A DNA stretch of 64,000 nt. It comes from Aurantimicrobium photophilum. GTDB lineage: Bacteria > Actinomycetota > Actinomycetes > Actinomycetales > Microbacteriaceae. Both the position numbers and the translations under genes were made by a program. Under the pieces are notes generated by a model. It made no database searches and had not been told where the DNA came from. It was given only the letters and a program-made list of their open reading frames with translations. Numbering within the stretch: position 1 is the first letter of the stretch; every line of letters starts with the position of its first letter. Shown here piece after piece: positions 9,984 through 20,860 of the stretch. The stretch is from assembly GCF_003194085.1 (NCBI RefSeq), contig NZ_CP023994.1:868001-932000 (forward strand). Reading direction: 5' to 3'.

Positions 9984-10014
9984 AAGAAAGCCCGGTCAAT
10001 GACCGGGCTTTCTT
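9984..10014. terminator. bidirectional terminator between exonuclease and rpmE2
   Basis: A perfect 14-bp stem AAGAAAGCCCGGTC/GACCGGGCTTTCTT with a three-base loop. Being A-rich on one flank and T-rich on the other, it can stop both converging transcripts. Confidence 0.88.
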
Positions 10015-10028
10015 GTTGAATATGAAGT

Positions 10029-10280
10029 TTACTGACCGAAACCAGCGAAACGCTTGTTGAACTTCTCCACACGACCGGCGGAGTCCATGATGCGCTGCTT
10101 ACCGGTGTAGAAGGGGTGAGAAGCGTTGGAAATTTCAACGTCAATGATGGGGTACTCGTTGCCGTCAGTCCACGTGGTGGTCTTAGAGCTGGTGAGAGTG
10201 GAACGGGTCAGGAACGACTCGCCCGAAGCAAGGTCGTGGAAGACGACGGGTGCGTACTCGGGGTGGATGTCAGACTTCAT
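10029..10280 (-). CDS. rpmE2: 50S ribosomal protein L31, type B (zinc-independent)
   Basis: 83 residues: [20 protein letters not shown] and [20 protein letters not shown] are L31 signatures. The protein contains no cysteine, so it is the C-minus type B form that does not bind zinc. In many bacteria the B form replaces the zinc form under zinc shortage; whether a second L31 exists here is outside the window. AAGGA lies eight bases before the ATG, so this is a leadered mRNA. About 100 bp of 5' leader contains a UUCG-capped hairpin. Confidence 0.96.
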   Translation of the reverse strand: MKSDIHPEYAPVVFHDLASGESFLTRSTLTSSKTTTWTDGNEYPIIDVEISNASHPFYTGKQRIMDSAGRVEKFNKRFAGFGQ

Positions 10281-10338
10281 CAGGATTTTCCTTCAATAGG
10301 GACGTTGCTCAACACATGATGTGAGGAACAAAAGCTTG

Positions 10339-10365
10339 CGGCCATTCGCCTTGCGAACAAGGCCG
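10339..10365 (-). other. GC hairpin with UUCG loop between the ABC gene and rpmE2
   Basis: GCCTTG-TTCG-CAAGGC on the minus strand, flanked by a competing CGGCC/GGCCG outer pairing. It may be an attenuated terminator of the ABC ATPase gene or a leader element of rpmE2; no long T run follows. Confidence 0.4.
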
Positions 10366-10386
10366 ACTCACAATGTTATCAGAAAC

Positions 10387-11172
10387 TCAGAGACTTGCTT
10401 GTGCAGAGTATCGACCGTCGTTGTTGTAGACGGTTACCTTCACCCCAAAAACATCAGTGAGGTTCTCACTTGTCAAGGTTGAAGCGATAGGACCTGCGTA
10501 TGCCGCTCCCCCGTCTTTCACCAGGAGAACGTGAGTAAATCCACGTGGAATTTCTTCCACATGGTGCGTCACCATGATGATGGCGGGAGCAGAAGGGTTG
10601 CCAGCAAAGTAACCGAGCATCTGCATAATTTCTTCACGAGAACCAAGATCGAGACCAGCTGTGGGTTCATCAAGCAGAAGAAGTTCAGGGTCGGTCATGA
10701 TGGAGCGGGCAATTTGCATGCGCTTTGCTTCACCCTCTGAAAGAGAAACGAGCGTCCGATCTGACAGAGATTCAAGACGCCATTCAGCAAGTACACGACG
10801 AGCCCGACGAATATCAAGGTCTTCGAATTGTTCCCCGCGACGTTCAGCTGCGGCATATGCAGCGGTAATGACTGCGTCTGAAACGGTCTCAGTGGGAGGA
10901 ATCCTCTTTGACATGCTGGAAGATGCATAGCCAACACGTGGACGCAACCATTCTGGATCAGCTGTAGAGAGGTCCTCATCAAGAACAGTTACCTGCCCAC
11001 TGGATGGAACATCCCACCCGGCAGCCATATCCAGCAGCGAAGTCTTTCCTGCACCGTTAGCGCCGAGAATAATCCAGCGCTGATCACTGGTTACCTCCCA
11101 GTTCAGGTTGTTGACAACGGTGTTGCCGTCGCGAACGAGAGAAGCGTTAGAAAAACGAAGAACCTGAACCAT
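10387..11172 (-). CDS. ABC transporter-type ATP-binding protein
   Basis: 261 residues, one nucleotide-binding domain. Walker A GANGAGKTS, signature LSEGEAKRMQIARSI, Walker B LLLLDEPTAG and the H-loop VTHHVEE are intact. No permease or binding-protein gene is adjacent, and the ModF-like opening (ILGANGAGKTSLLDMAAG) suggests either an ATPase working with a distant permease or a non-transport ABC protein. TAGCAT lies six bases before the ATG and no Shine-Dalgarno is present, so the mRNA is probably leaderless. It is 20 bp downstream of glgM on the same strand. Confidence 0.88.
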   Translation of the reverse strand: MVQVLRFSNASLVRDGNTVVNNLNWEVTSDQRWIILGANGAGKTSLLDMAAGWDVPSSGQVTVLDEDLSTADPEWLRPRVGYASSSMSKRIPPTETVSDAVITAAYAAAERRGEQFEDLDIRRARRVLAEWRLESLSDRTLVSLSEGEAKRMQIARSIMTDPELLLLDEPTAGLDLGSREEIMQMLGYFAGNPSAPAIIMVTHHVEEIPRGFTHVLLVKDGGAAYAGPIASTLTSENLTDVFGVKVTVYNNDGRYSAQASL

Positions 11173-11178
11173 GCCTCA

Positions 11179-11184
11179 ATGCTA
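11179..11184 (-). promoter_or_regulatory. predicted -10 box of the ABC ATPase gene
   Basis: TAGCAT followed by TGAGGC and the ATG. It sits in the 20-bp gap after glgM, so the gene may have its own leaderless promoter in addition to read-through. Confidence 0.45.
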
Positions 11185-11191
11185 ACGAGAG

Positions 11192-12376
11192 TTAGCCTGT
11201 GACGAGGTTGTAAATCGCCCGTGTTTGGTCAGCAATTGCCATCCAGTCGAAGTGAACACGTGCTCGTTCGCGAGCAGCGACACCCATTTCCTGAGCTCGT
11301 GATGGATCTGAAACGGCCACCCGCATCGCTTCGGCCAAATCAGTGATGTACTTTTCAGGATTAATCGGAGTACCCGTGCCGTCTTGAACTTGTTCAATAG
11401 GGACCAACCACCCCGTGACACCGTCCTCAACGACCTCAGGAATTCCTCCAGTAGCAGTACCGACGACAGGGATGCCACAAGCCATTGCTTCTAGATTCAC
11501 AATTCCAAGCGGCTCATATATCGATGGGCACACAAATGTCGTTGCAGCGCTCAATATCGCTGCAAGTTCATGACGTGGCAGATGATCTGTAATCCAGATG
11601 ACCCCGTCACGCTGAGCTTGTAAAGCTGAAACCTTTGATTCAACTTCTGCTTTGATTTCAGGAGTATCTGGGGCTCCTGCACACAAAATGAGTTGAACGT
11701 CCTCCGGAAGGCGTTCAGCGGCTTCCAAGAGGTATGGCAAACCCTTTTGACGCGTGATGCGACCTACGAAGACAACCGAAGGGCGAGATGCGTCGATTCC
11801 CCACCTTTCCAGGAGTTCTGGATTAGATGTGGGCGCCCAGGCATCCACATCGATGCCGTTGTGAACGACATGCACCTTGTTGGGGTCGATGTTTGGATAA
11901 CTTCTGAGAATGTCGAGGCGCATGCCGGCACTCACAGCAATCACAGCATTGGCAGATTCGTAGGCGGATTTCTCAATCTCGCTGGAGACGCGGTAACCGC
12001 CTCCAAGTTGTTCTGCCTTCCAGGGACGGAGTGGCTCAAGACTATGGGCCGTAATCACGTGTGGAATTCCATGCAGAAGTTGAGCCACTCTTCCAGCTTC
12101 ATTGGCATACCACGTGTGTGAGTGAACGAGATCAGCACCGGCAGCATCGTTCGCCATGAGGAGGTCAACACCAATGGTTTGAAGTGCGGCGTTTGCTGAG
12201 GTGAGCTCAGTAGGGACCGTGTAACTGGTCACATCTTTTTCGTTACGAGGCGCACCAAAGCAACGAACTTGTACTTCTTCTGTGACACGCAATGCCTTGA
12301 CCAATTCGGCAACGTGAACGCCCGCACCGCCATAAATCTCTGGTGGATATTCCTTGGTCAATAAATCAATGCGCAT
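11192..12376 (-). CDS. glgM: actinobacterial glycogen synthase / maltose-1-phosphate synthase (GlgM, GT4)
   Basis: 394 residues. Begins MRIDLLTKEYPPEIYGGAGVH, with donor-site E-x7-E at Glu288 and Glu296 in SIYEPLGIVNLEAMACG. This is the actinobacterial GT4 enzyme annotated as GlgA but shown in mycobacteria to make maltose 1-phosphate from ADP-glucose and glucose 1-phosphate. It is divergent from glgC, which supplies ADP-glucose, the same arrangement as Rv1212c/Rv1213. TAAAGT lies seven bases before the ATG and a 17-bp palindrome sits directly upstream of it. Whether the product is glycogen or maltose 1-phosphate is inferred from family membership. Confidence 0.9.
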   Translation of the reverse strand: MRIDLLTKEYPPEIYGGAGVHVAELVKALRVTEEVQVRCFGAPRNEKDVTSYTVPTELTSANAALQTIGVDLLMANDAAGADLVHSHTWYANEAGRVAQLLHGIPHVITAHSLEPLRPWKAEQLGGGYRVSSEIEKSAYESANAVIAVSAGMRLDILRSYPNIDPNKVHVVHNGIDVDAWAPTSNPELLERWGIDASRPSVVFVGRITRQKGLPYLLEAAERLPEDVQLILCAGAPDTPEIKAEVESKVSALQAQRDGVIWITDHLPRHELAAILSAATTFVCPSIYEPLGIVNLEAMACGIPVVGTATGGIPEVVEDGVTGWLVPIEQVQDGTGTPINPEKYITDLAEAMRVAVSDPSRAQEMGVAARERARVHFDWMAIADQTRAIYNLVTG

Positions 12377-12383
12377 GTGAAGA

Positions 12384-12389
12384 ACTTTA
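12384..12389 (-). promoter_or_regulatory. predicted -10 box of glgM
   Basis: TAAAGT on the minus strand, seven bases before the ATG; overlapping TATAAA is an alternative reading. No Shine-Dalgarno. Confidence 0.45.
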
Positions 12390-12406
12390 TAACCCTCCGA
12401 GGGTTA
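12390..12406. promoter_or_regulatory. 17-bp palindrome, candidate operator of the glgM/glgC region
   Basis: TAACCCTC-C-GAGGGTTA, perfect 8-bp arms around one base. It abuts the predicted glgM -10 box, where a repressor would block polymerase. The regulator is unknown. Confidence 0.6.
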
Positions 12407-12459
12407 AAGTCCTCACGTAATCTTTCCCAATACGTTGCGTATCTGTTACATGAGTGTCC

Positions 12460-12465
12460 TACTGT
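12460..12465 (+). promoter_or_regulatory. predicted -10 box of glgC
   Basis: TACTGT, then TGAGTC, then the ATG. TTGCGT at 12435 is a possible -35 with a long 19-bp spacer. No Shine-Dalgarno, so glgC is probably leaderless. Confidence 0.5.
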
Positions 12466-12471
12466 TGAGTC

Positions 12472-13710
12472 ATGCCAAAGAAGGTTTTCGGAATTGTTCT
12501 CGCCGGCGGCGAGGGCAAACGCCTCATGCCCCTGACAGAAGACCGTGCGAAACCAGCTGTGCCCTTTGGTGGGCAATATCGCTTGGTTGACTTCGCTATC
12601 TCCAACCTCATCAACTCTGGCCTACGCCAGATTGTGGTGTTGACACAGTACAAGTCGCACTCGCTTGACCGCCATGTATCACAGACCTGGCGCATGTCTG
12701 GCCTTCTTGGTTCCTACGTAGCTTCTGTACCTGCACAACAACGCCTGGGTAAGCGTTGGTTCTCCGGAAGCGCCGATGCCATCTTGCAGAGCCTGAACCT
12801 CATTCGCGACGAAAAGCCTGACATTGTTGTGGTGGTTGGTGCAGATCACGTCTACCGCATGGATTTCGATCAAATGATCCAAGCGCACATCGAATCAGGC
12901 AAGAAAGCAACCGTTGCAGCTATCCGTCAACCTATCCGTCTTGCTGATCAATTCGGTGTGATTGAAGTTGATAGCAAAGATGTCACCAAGATTGGTCGTT
13001 TCCGCGAAAAGCCCTCTGATGCAATTGGTCTTCCCGACAATCCTGAAGAAGTTCTCGTTTCGATGGGAAACTACGTCTTTGACGCAGATGCACTCATCGA
13101 GGCAGTTGAATCAGATGGAGAATTAGCTGATTCCAGCCACGACATGGGTGGTGACATCATTCCTTACTTCGTCGCCAAGGACGAGGCGGGTGTGTATGAC
13201 TTCAACCGCAATGCTGTTCCAGGCTCCACAGAGCGTGACAAGTACTACTGGCGTGATGTAGGGAGCATTGACAGCTTCTTTGATGCTCACATGGACTTGA
13301 TTTCAACCCTTCCAGTTTTCAACCTCTACAACACTGATTGGCCGATTTACTCGATGCAGGTGAATTCACCACCTGCCAAATTCGTTCGTGATGCACGCGG
13401 TCGCGTTGGGGCAACAATCGACTCGGTTGTTTCACTTGGCTCCCTTTTGTCAGGAGCTCACATCGAACGAAGTGTTCTTGGTCCATGGTGTGAAGTGAAT
13501 TCTGGTGCGAGTGTGCATGACTCCATCGTCTTTGACCACGTTGAGATTGGTTCAGACGCTGAAATTCGTCGAGCTATTCTGGATAAGGCAGTTGTAGTTG
13601 AGAACGGCGCCAAGATTGGTGTCGATCACGACCGTGACCGAGCTCGTGGTTTCACTGTGACCGAGTCAGGCATCACCGTTGTGGGTAAGGGAGTACGAGT
13701 AGCGCCATGA
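12472..13710 (+). CDS. glgC: glucose-1-phosphate adenylyltransferase
   Basis: 412 residues, the usual length. The nucleotidyltransferase signature [23 protein letters not shown] opens the protein. [12 protein letters not shown] is the metal-binding region, FREKP the sugar-phosphate loop, and the C-terminal third is the left-handed beta-helix that carries allosteric sites. It makes ADP-glucose from ATP and glucose 1-phosphate, the committed step of glycogen (or maltose-1-phosphate) synthesis. It is divergent from glgM across 95 bp, and its stop overlaps the serB start by four bases (ATGA), so serB is translationally coupled. Confidence 0.96.
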   Translation: MPKKVFGIVLAGGEGKRLMPLTEDRAKPAVPFGGQYRLVDFAISNLINSGLRQIVVLTQYKSHSLDRHVSQTWRMSGLLGSYVASVPAQQRLGKRWFSGSADAILQSLNLIRDEKPDIVVVVGADHVYRMDFDQMIQAHIESGKKATVAAIRQPIRLADQFGVIEVDSKDVTKIGRFREKPSDAIGLPDNPEEVLVSMGNYVFDADALIEAVESDGELADSSHDMGGDIIPYFVAKDEAGVYDFNRNAVPGSTERDKYYWRDVGSIDSFFDAHMDLISTLPVFNLYNTDWPIYSMQVNSPPAKFVRDARGRVGATIDSVVSLGSLLSGAHIERSVLGPWCEVNSGASVHDSIVFDHVEIGSDAEIRRAILDKAVVVENGAKIGVDHDRDRARGFTVTESGITVVGKGVRVAP

Positions 13711-14375
13711 CCGAAGTCCGTAACGAACTAGCCGATACGGATTCGAAGCGCTTTCTCGTCGTTCTCGACGTTGATTCAACACTGATCGAAAACGAAGCAA
13801 TTGAACTCATTGCTGCAGAAGCTGGTTCTTTAGAACTTGTTGCTGCTGTGACTGAACGTGCCATGCGTGGTGAACTCGACTTTGCCGAAAGTTTGCGTGA
13901 ACGCGTGGCGACCTTATCGGGGCTACCAGAGAGTGTCTTTGACACTGTTCGTTCACAGATATCTGTCACACGAGGCGCTCAAGCGCTTATTGCCGCAGTC
14001 AAAGAACACGGCGGTCATGTTGGAGTTGTCAGCGGAGGGTTCCACGAACTCCTGGACCCACTTGCCACATCACTTGGGCTCGATTTCTGGAAAGCGAACC
14101 GTCTCGAAATAGTCGACGGAAAACTCACCGGCAAAGTTCTGGGAGATATTGTCGACGCTCAAACAAAGGCAGACACTCTGATCGAGTGGGCAAACCTGAC
14201 CAACACTCCCCTGGCTCAGACGGTGGCCATCGGAGATGGCGCTAATGACCTCACCATGATGGGTGTTGCAGGACTGGGTATCGCTTTTTGCGCCAAACCA
14301 ATTGTGCAAGAACATGCAGATGTCGCACTCAATGAGCGCGATCTCAGCAAAGCTTTGGGCTTATTTGGGCTTTAG
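13707..14375 (+). CDS. serB: phosphoserine phosphatase
   Basis: 222 residues. HAD motif [18 protein letters not shown] with two Asp, the cap region [16 protein letters not shown] (substrate-binding Glu and Arg), motif [12 protein letters not shown] and motif [12 protein letters not shown] are classic SerB. It hydrolyses O-phosphoserine to serine, the last step of serine synthesis. It lacks the N-terminal ACT domains of mycobacterial SerB2 and so is the minimal form. Coupled to glgC by a 4-bp overlap; converges with fabG, overlapping it by four bases. Confidence 0.93.
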   Translation: MTEVRNELADTDSKRFLVVLDVDSTLIENEAIELIAAEAGSLELVAAVTERAMRGELDFAESLRERVATLSGLPESVFDTVRSQISVTRGAQALIAAVKEHGGHVGVVSGGFHELLDPLATSLGLDFWKANRLEIVDGKLTGKVLGDIVDAQTKADTLIEWANLTNTPLAQTVAIGDGANDLTMMGVAGLGIAFCAKPIVQEHADVALNERDLSKALGLFGL

Positions 14376-15079
14376 TGGCCCATGCCCAATCCACCGTCAA
14401 CGGGAATAACGGCGCCAGAAATATAACCAGCGTCATCTGAAGCTAACCACGCACAAACCTTGGCGACTTCAGAAGGCTGAGCAAAACGACCGGCGGGAAT
14501 GTTCTTGCGGTACTGCTCCTGCTGCTCTTCAGGTAGTGCGGCGGTCATATCGGTTTCAATGAAGCCAGGAGCAACAACGTTCGCAGTAATACCGCGTGCG
14601 CCAAGTTCACGTGTGAGCGAACGAGCCATGCCAACCAGCGCGCTCTTCGAAGAAGAGTAGTTCACCTGCCCGGCAGAGCCGTAAAGACCGACAACAGAAG
14701 AGATCAAAACAATTCGGCCGAAACGAGCCTTAAGCATTCCCTTGACGGCACGCTTGACTACCTTGAATGTTCCGCCGAGGTTGGTATCAACAACGGAATC
14801 GAATTCTTCATCAGTCATACGCATGACCAGAGTGTCTTTGGTGATGCCCGCGTTAGCAATGAGAACTTCAACAGGACCAAGCTTCGACTCAACCTCTGCA
14901 TATGCAGCATCCAGTGAAGCACCGTCTGTCACGTCAGCACGAACCGTCAGAGAACCAGCAGGACCCTCACCAGAACGGGCAGTAACTGCCACACGGTGTC
15001 CCTGGGCGATGAACTCTTCAGCAAGAGCGAAACCAATTCCACGGTTTCCACCAGTGATAAGAACGGTACGAACGGTCAC
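14372..15079 (-). CDS. fabG: 3-oxoacyl-[acyl-carrier-protein] reductase (SDR family)
   Basis: 235 residues from GTG 15079, chosen because GGAGG lies just upstream of it, whereas the ATG at 15100 has no ribosome-binding site. The Rossmann motif TGGNRGIG, NAG motif, catalytic Ser in ISSVVG and the YSSSK Tyr/Lys pair are all present. VAPGFIETDM and the C-terminal SGAVIPVDGGLGMG tail are FabG-like. It reduces 3-oxoacyl-ACP with NADPH in fatty acid elongation. In related genomes fabG often stands next to the DUF3099 gene, as here (divergent). Confidence 0.9.
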   Translation of the reverse strand: MTVRTVLITGGNRGIGFALAEEFIAQGHRVAVTARSGEGPAGSLTVRADVTDGASLDAAYAEVESKLGPVEVLIANAGITKDTLVMRMTDEEFDSVVDTNLGGTFKVVKRAVKGMLKARFGRIVLISSVVGLYGSAGQVNYSSSKSALVGMARSLTRELGARGITANVVAPGFIETDMTAALPEEQQEQYRKNIPAGRFAQPSEVAKVCAWLASDDAGYISGAVIPVDGGLGMGH

Positions 15080-15160
15080 AATTCCTCCAGTCGGATGCAT
15101 TGAAAGCCAGCTTAGCCGTAGGCTAGTAACACCACATCAAACGTTGGGACATCGCCGACA

Positions 15161-15436
15161 ATGAAGAAACAACTTCAGTCTGCAACATCGCTTCCGCTCG
15201 CTCCTGTTGATGAGCGTCGCATTCGCATGATCAAGTATTCGATTGCCATGGCAATCCGTATGGCGTGCATCGTGGCCATGCTGTTTGTTTCTGGTTGGTG
15301 GCTTGTCGTGTGCGCCACAGGGGCAATTGTCCTGCCCTACTTTGCCATGATCATTGCGAACGTAAAAATGGCTCCTCAACAGGGATTTGTTGAGCGTCCA
15401 GCAACGATTGTTCTGTACCAAGAGAAGTCGAATTGA
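15161..15436 (+). CDS. DUF3099 small membrane protein
   Basis: 91 residues. SLPLAPVDERRIRMIKYSIAMAIRM followed by a hydrophobic hairpin (about residues 31-65) and AIVLPYFAMIIANV match the actinobacterial DUF3099 family. Two predicted membrane segments, short cytoplasmic tails. Function unknown. Its TGA stop shares bases with the TTG start of the SURF1 gene, so translation is coupled. Confidence 0.85.
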   Translation: MKKQLQSATSLPLAPVDERRIRMIKYSIAMAIRMACIVAMLFVSGWWLVVCATGAIVLPYFAMIIANVKMAPQQGFVERPATIVLYQEKSN

Positions 15437-16305
15437 GTCCAGTTTCACAACAGGGAACTCAGCACGTCCCCTGGTATCGCGTTGCATTTACTAAGCGCTG
15501 GCTGAGCTATTTGCTGCTAACAGCTCTCTTCGCTGGTACCTGCGTTGCTCTGTCGAACTGGCAATTTGCGAGAAGGGATGAAGCCCAGCAAGAGATCGCT
15601 CGCGTCCTCACAAACTACAACGCAGTCCCTCAACCGATTGAATCTGTTATCCCCCAGCTAGATGCTTTCAATCAGGATGACAAGTGGATTCCAGTTACCG
15701 TAACCGGTACGTATTTAACCGAAAATCAACTCATTGTTCGTAGTCGCCCACGAGAACAAGTTGCTGGAGTGGAGGTCCTCACTCCCCTCCGCATGTCCAA
15801 CGGATCTGTATTCATTGTTAATCGTGGTTGGCTTCCTGCGAACGAGAACCCAAAGGATCCATACATCATCCCAGAACCGCCCGCTGGTGTAGTGACTGTG
15901 GTGGCACGCTTGAAAGCGAGCGAGCCCAGCATTCCTGGCCGGAGCATGGCTGATGGGCAATTAGCAACAATTGAACTTCCCCTTATTCAAGAAGTACTCA
16001 ACCAGCCCATCTACACCGGAGCCTACGGATTACTCGATTCAGAATCGCCTGCGGCGGTTGAAACTGCACCGCTTCCTGCCCTCAAACCTTCACTCGATGA
16101 AGGTGCACACCTGAGTTACGCCTTCCAGTGGATCATGTTTGGCATTTTGGCATTCATTGGTTTGGGTTGGGCAGTGCGCAATGAAATGCGCATCCGGAAT
16201 TCTGAAACAGAAGCTGGTCAAGCCAAACTGGCTGAGAAAGCTCGAAAGCGCAAAACACGCCCCACCGAGGAAGACATCGAAGATGCCATCCTCGACAGCC
16301 AGTAA
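15433..16305 (+). CDS. SURF1 family cytochrome oxidase assembly protein
   Basis: 290 residues from a TTG start that overlaps the DUF3099 stop (TTGA). A first membrane span follows KRWLSYLL (about 22-43), NWQFARRDEA is the typical SURF1 sequence after it, and a second span lies at about 235-255 (FQWIMFGILAFIGLGW). Between them is the extracytoplasmic domain with VNRGWLPANEN. SURF1 assists haem insertion into cytochrome c oxidase subunit I. A charged cytoplasmic tail ends the protein, converging on leuA with no gap. Confidence 0.9.
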   Translation: MSPVSQQGTQHVPWYRVAFTKRWLSYLLLTALFAGTCVALSNWQFARRDEAQQEIARVLTNYNAVPQPIESVIPQLDAFNQDDKWIPVTVTGTYLTENQLIVRSRPREQVAGVEVLTPLRMSNGSVFIVNRGWLPANENPKDPYIIPEPPAGVVTVVARLKASEPSIPGRSMADGQLATIELPLIQEVLNQPIYTGAYGLLDSESPAAVETAPLPALKPSLDEGAHLSYAFQWIMFGILAFIGLGWAVRNEMRIRNSETEAGQAKLAEKARKRKTRPTEEDIEDAILDSQ

Positions 16306-18165
<1,860 letters not shown>

Positions 18166-18177
<12 letters not shown>

Positions 18178-19098
18178 TCGCTGAAGCAGCTTAGGGTCGC
18201 GTTGCCAATCCTTGGCGACCTTCACTCGAAGACTCAAAAAGACCTTTTGACCTACTAACGGCTCAATCGCAGCACGCGATCGTTGACCAATGTCTTTCAG
18301 GCGTTCACCACCATTTCCAATGATGATGCCCTTCTGGCTGTCACGTTCAACGAAAACATTCGCGTAAATCTCCAGAAGATCTTTGTCTTCGCGTTGAATC
18401 ATGTCATCGAGGGTGACGGCGAGTGAGTGAGGCAACTCTTCGTGAACGCCTTCGAGAATGGTTTCCCGAATGAGTTCAGAAATGCGCTTTTCAAGATCTT
18501 CATCCGTGTTTTGCTCGAGGGGATACAGCGCTTCTCCCTCGGGAAGAAGCTTGATGAGCTCGTCAGCGAGAAGATCAACTTGATCATCACCCACAGCTGA
18601 AACAGGGATGATGGTCGCCCAATCACGAAGCTCTTGAACCTCAAGAAGTCTCGTGGCAATTGCCTTCTTGGACGACACATCTGTCTTGGTAATCACGGCA
18701 ACTTTCACCGCACGTGGATACTTATCCAGCTGTTCATTGATAAATCGATCACCGGGACCAACCGGTTCATCTGCTGGGAAACACATTCCAATGACGTCGA
18801 CATCGCCCAGCGTTGCCGTAACAAGGGCGTTAAGCCTTTCACCAAGAAGAGTTCGAGGGCGATGGATACCGGGGGTATCGACAAGAATTAGCTGACCTGT
18901 AGGTCGGTTGGTAATGCCACGAATAGTGTGGCGAGTTGTCTGTGGCTTAGAAGAAGTAATTGCTACCTTCTCCCCCACGAGTGCATTTGTCAGTGTTGAC
19001 TTTCCCACGTTGGGGCGCCCTACTAATGAAACAAAACCAGAACGTAAAGCAATGTCGGGAGTATCTCCTCGCTTTTCTGCCTTAGACGGACGAGCCAT
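18166..19098 (-). CDS. era: GTPase Era
   Basis: 310 residues. G1 GRPNVGKST, G3 DTPG, G4 TKTD and an N-terminal basic stretch, then the C-terminal KH domain with FVERDSQKGIIIGNGGERLKDIG. Era binds the 3' end of 16S rRNA and is needed for 30S subunit maturation. It follows the CNNM/CorC gene by a one-base overlap and lies with ybeY and phoH, the usual actinobacterial RNA-maturation cluster. The leuA promoter begins inside its 3' end. Confidence 0.96.
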
Positions 19099-20393
19099 TA
19101 GTTTTCCTCTTCCGTAAAAGCATGACGAGCATCGATGAGATCTTGATTTGGTTCCACAATCGCACGTGTGACGCGTTTACGGTGAGAACCACTGCGGTCA
19201 GCTTCAATAATGAGACCACTGACCGTCACCTTATCGCCGACTTCTGGCAAGCGTCCCAGCTCTTTCGCCAACAAACCGCCAACGGAGTCAACATCATCGT
19301 CATCGAGTTCTAGTCCAAAGAGTTCACCCAATTCATCGAGAGGTAAACGGGTAGCGACACGGAAACGTTGTTCACTGAGTTGTTCAACCTCCGGAGCACC
19401 GCGATCATGTTCATCCGCAATATCGCCCACAAGTTCTTCAATGAGATCCTCAAGAGTGACTAGTCCGGCAATACCACCGTGCTCATCAACTACGAGAGCT
19501 AAATGGGTGTGCTGTGCCTGCATCTGTTTGAGGGTGTCATCCGCCTTCTTCGACTCAGGGACAAACATGGCTGGTCGCGCTAAATCTTGTGCAGTGAGTG
19601 TGGCGAATTCGTCAGGGTTCTCAAAAGAACGACGTGAGACATCGCGGAGATTCAACACACCCACTACTTCGTCAACGTCATCGCCAATGACAGGGATACG
19701 AGAATAGCCAGAATCTAGGAACACCTTGGTTGCCGCATCAAGGGTTGAGTCTGCGTCGATGGTCACCATGTCGGTTCGGGGTACCATCACTTCGCGAGCG
19801 ACAGTGTCGCCCCATTCAAAAATCGAATGGATAAGTTCACGCTCATCGCTTTCAATGACGTCATGCTTCACTGCCTCATCAACCATGCTCAACAGTTGGT
19901 CTTCTGAAGCAAAAGAAGTGTTACCGGGGCGACCAGGGGTGACTTTGTCGCCCATGGTGACCAAGAAATTAGCAAGTGGTCCCAGGATTACGCGGAAGAA
20001 ATGAATGAGTGGTGCTGAGACACTCAACACTTCTTCAGGGTGTGCACGTCCAACAGATCGAGGGCTGGAACCAGCAAGAACAAAACTTGCCACAGACATG
20101 ATGAATATAGCCAGGAGTAGGGCCGCCCAGTAGGGCAAGCCAGCGGTAACAAGTTCTAGAGTGACGAGAACTGCCGCAGCTGTCTCGGCAAGAATGCGCA
20201 CAAAAGTTGTCACCGTCCGGTGTGGACCAAGATCGTTGGCCAACGCAACGAGGGAACGCTCTGATCGACGGCCCCGAGCTTGATCACGAATGTCATCAGT
20301 GGAGAGCACACCCATAGCCGACTCGCTGGCAGCCATCAGACCACCAAAGCCAATCAGGAGGATCAGCCCAACAATGGTGAGGAAAATGGTCAC
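19098..20393 (-). CDS. CNNM/CorC-like membrane protein with CBS pair
   Basis: 431 residues. The N-terminal DUF21/CNNM transmembrane domain (about residues 1-150, hydrophobic segments at both ends) is followed by the tandem CBS module (EVMVPRTDMVTIDADS ... HGGIAGLVTLEDLIEELVGDI), then the CorC_HlyC domain at about 345-420 (EVGDKVTVSGLIIEAD). Relatives export or sense Mg/Co or Na; others are annotated as haemolysin-like, with little basis. Starts within four bases of the ybeY stop. The ligand bound by the CBS pair is unknown. Confidence 0.88.
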   Translation of the reverse strand: MTIFLTIVGLILLIGFGGLMAASESAMGVLSTDDIRDQARGRRSERSLVALANDLGPHRTVTTFVRILAETAAAVLVTLELVTAGLPYWAALLLAIFIMSVASFVLAGSSPRSVGRAHPEEVLSVSAPLIHFFRVILGPLANFLVTMGDKVTPGRPGNTSFASEDQLLSMVDEAVKHDVIESDERELIHSIFEWGDTVAREVMVPRTDMVTIDADSTLDAATKVFLDSGYSRIPVIGDDVDEVVGVLNLRDVSRRSFENPDEFATLTAQDLARPAMFVPESKKADDTLKQMQAQHTHLALVVDEHGGIAGLVTLEDLIEELVGDIADEHDRGAPEVEQLSEQRFRVATRLPLDELGELFGLELDDDDVDSVGGLLAKELGRLPEVGDKVTVSGLIIEADRSGSHRKRVTRAIVEPNQDLIDARHAFTEEEN

Positions 20394-20860
20394 TTTGAGT
20401 CGCGCTGCTTTTCACTCATGGTGTATCCAATGATGAGGTCACGTTGAAGTGAGAACATTTCTTTTTCTTCCTCGGGTTCTGCATGATCAAATCCGAGGAG
20501 ATGCAGAATTCCGTGGGCAGTCAAATACAGAAGTTCATCCATTGTTGAGTGTCCAGCACCTTCGGCTTGGACTTCAGCAACTTGCGGACAGAGAACAACG
20601 TCACCGAGTACTCCTGCAGGGGTTATCACATCATCATTTCCAGGGCGCAGTTCATCCATGGGGAAACTAAGCACGTCTGTTGGCCCAGGTTCACCCATCC
20701 ATTGAACATGGAGCTGTTCCATGGCTGCTTCGTCAACGAGAACAATCGCAATCTCCGCATCTGGATGCACACGCATCGCATCAAGACAATACGTTGCTAA
20801 ACGCTGGAGCGCAGCTTCGTCGATGTCATAGGTCGACTCATTGTTGACTTCAATACTCAC
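20390..20860 (-). CDS. ybeY: endoribonuclease YbeY (rRNA maturation factor)
   Basis: 156 residues with the zinc motif HGILHLLGFDH (three His, H-x3-H-x5-H) and the preceding TDVLSFP signature. YbeY is a single-strand-specific RNase involved in 16S rRNA 3' processing and ribosome quality control. It overlaps phoH upstream and the CNNM/CorC gene downstream by four bases each, forming a tight operon phoH-ybeY-corC-era. Confidence 0.95.
   Translation of the reverse strand: MSIEVNNESTYDIDEAALQRLATYCLDAMRVHPDAEIAIVLVDEAAMEQLHVQWMGEPGPTDVLSFPMDELRPGNDDVITPAGVLGDVVLCPQVAEVQAEGAGHSTMDELLYLTAHGILHLLGFDHAEPEEEKEMFSLQRDLIIGYTMSEKQRDSK

Noticed and set aside
10339-10365. Firm terminator between the ABC gene and rpmE2
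   Set aside because: The UUCG hairpin lacks a T tract and has a competing outer pairing; kept only as a low-confidence feature.
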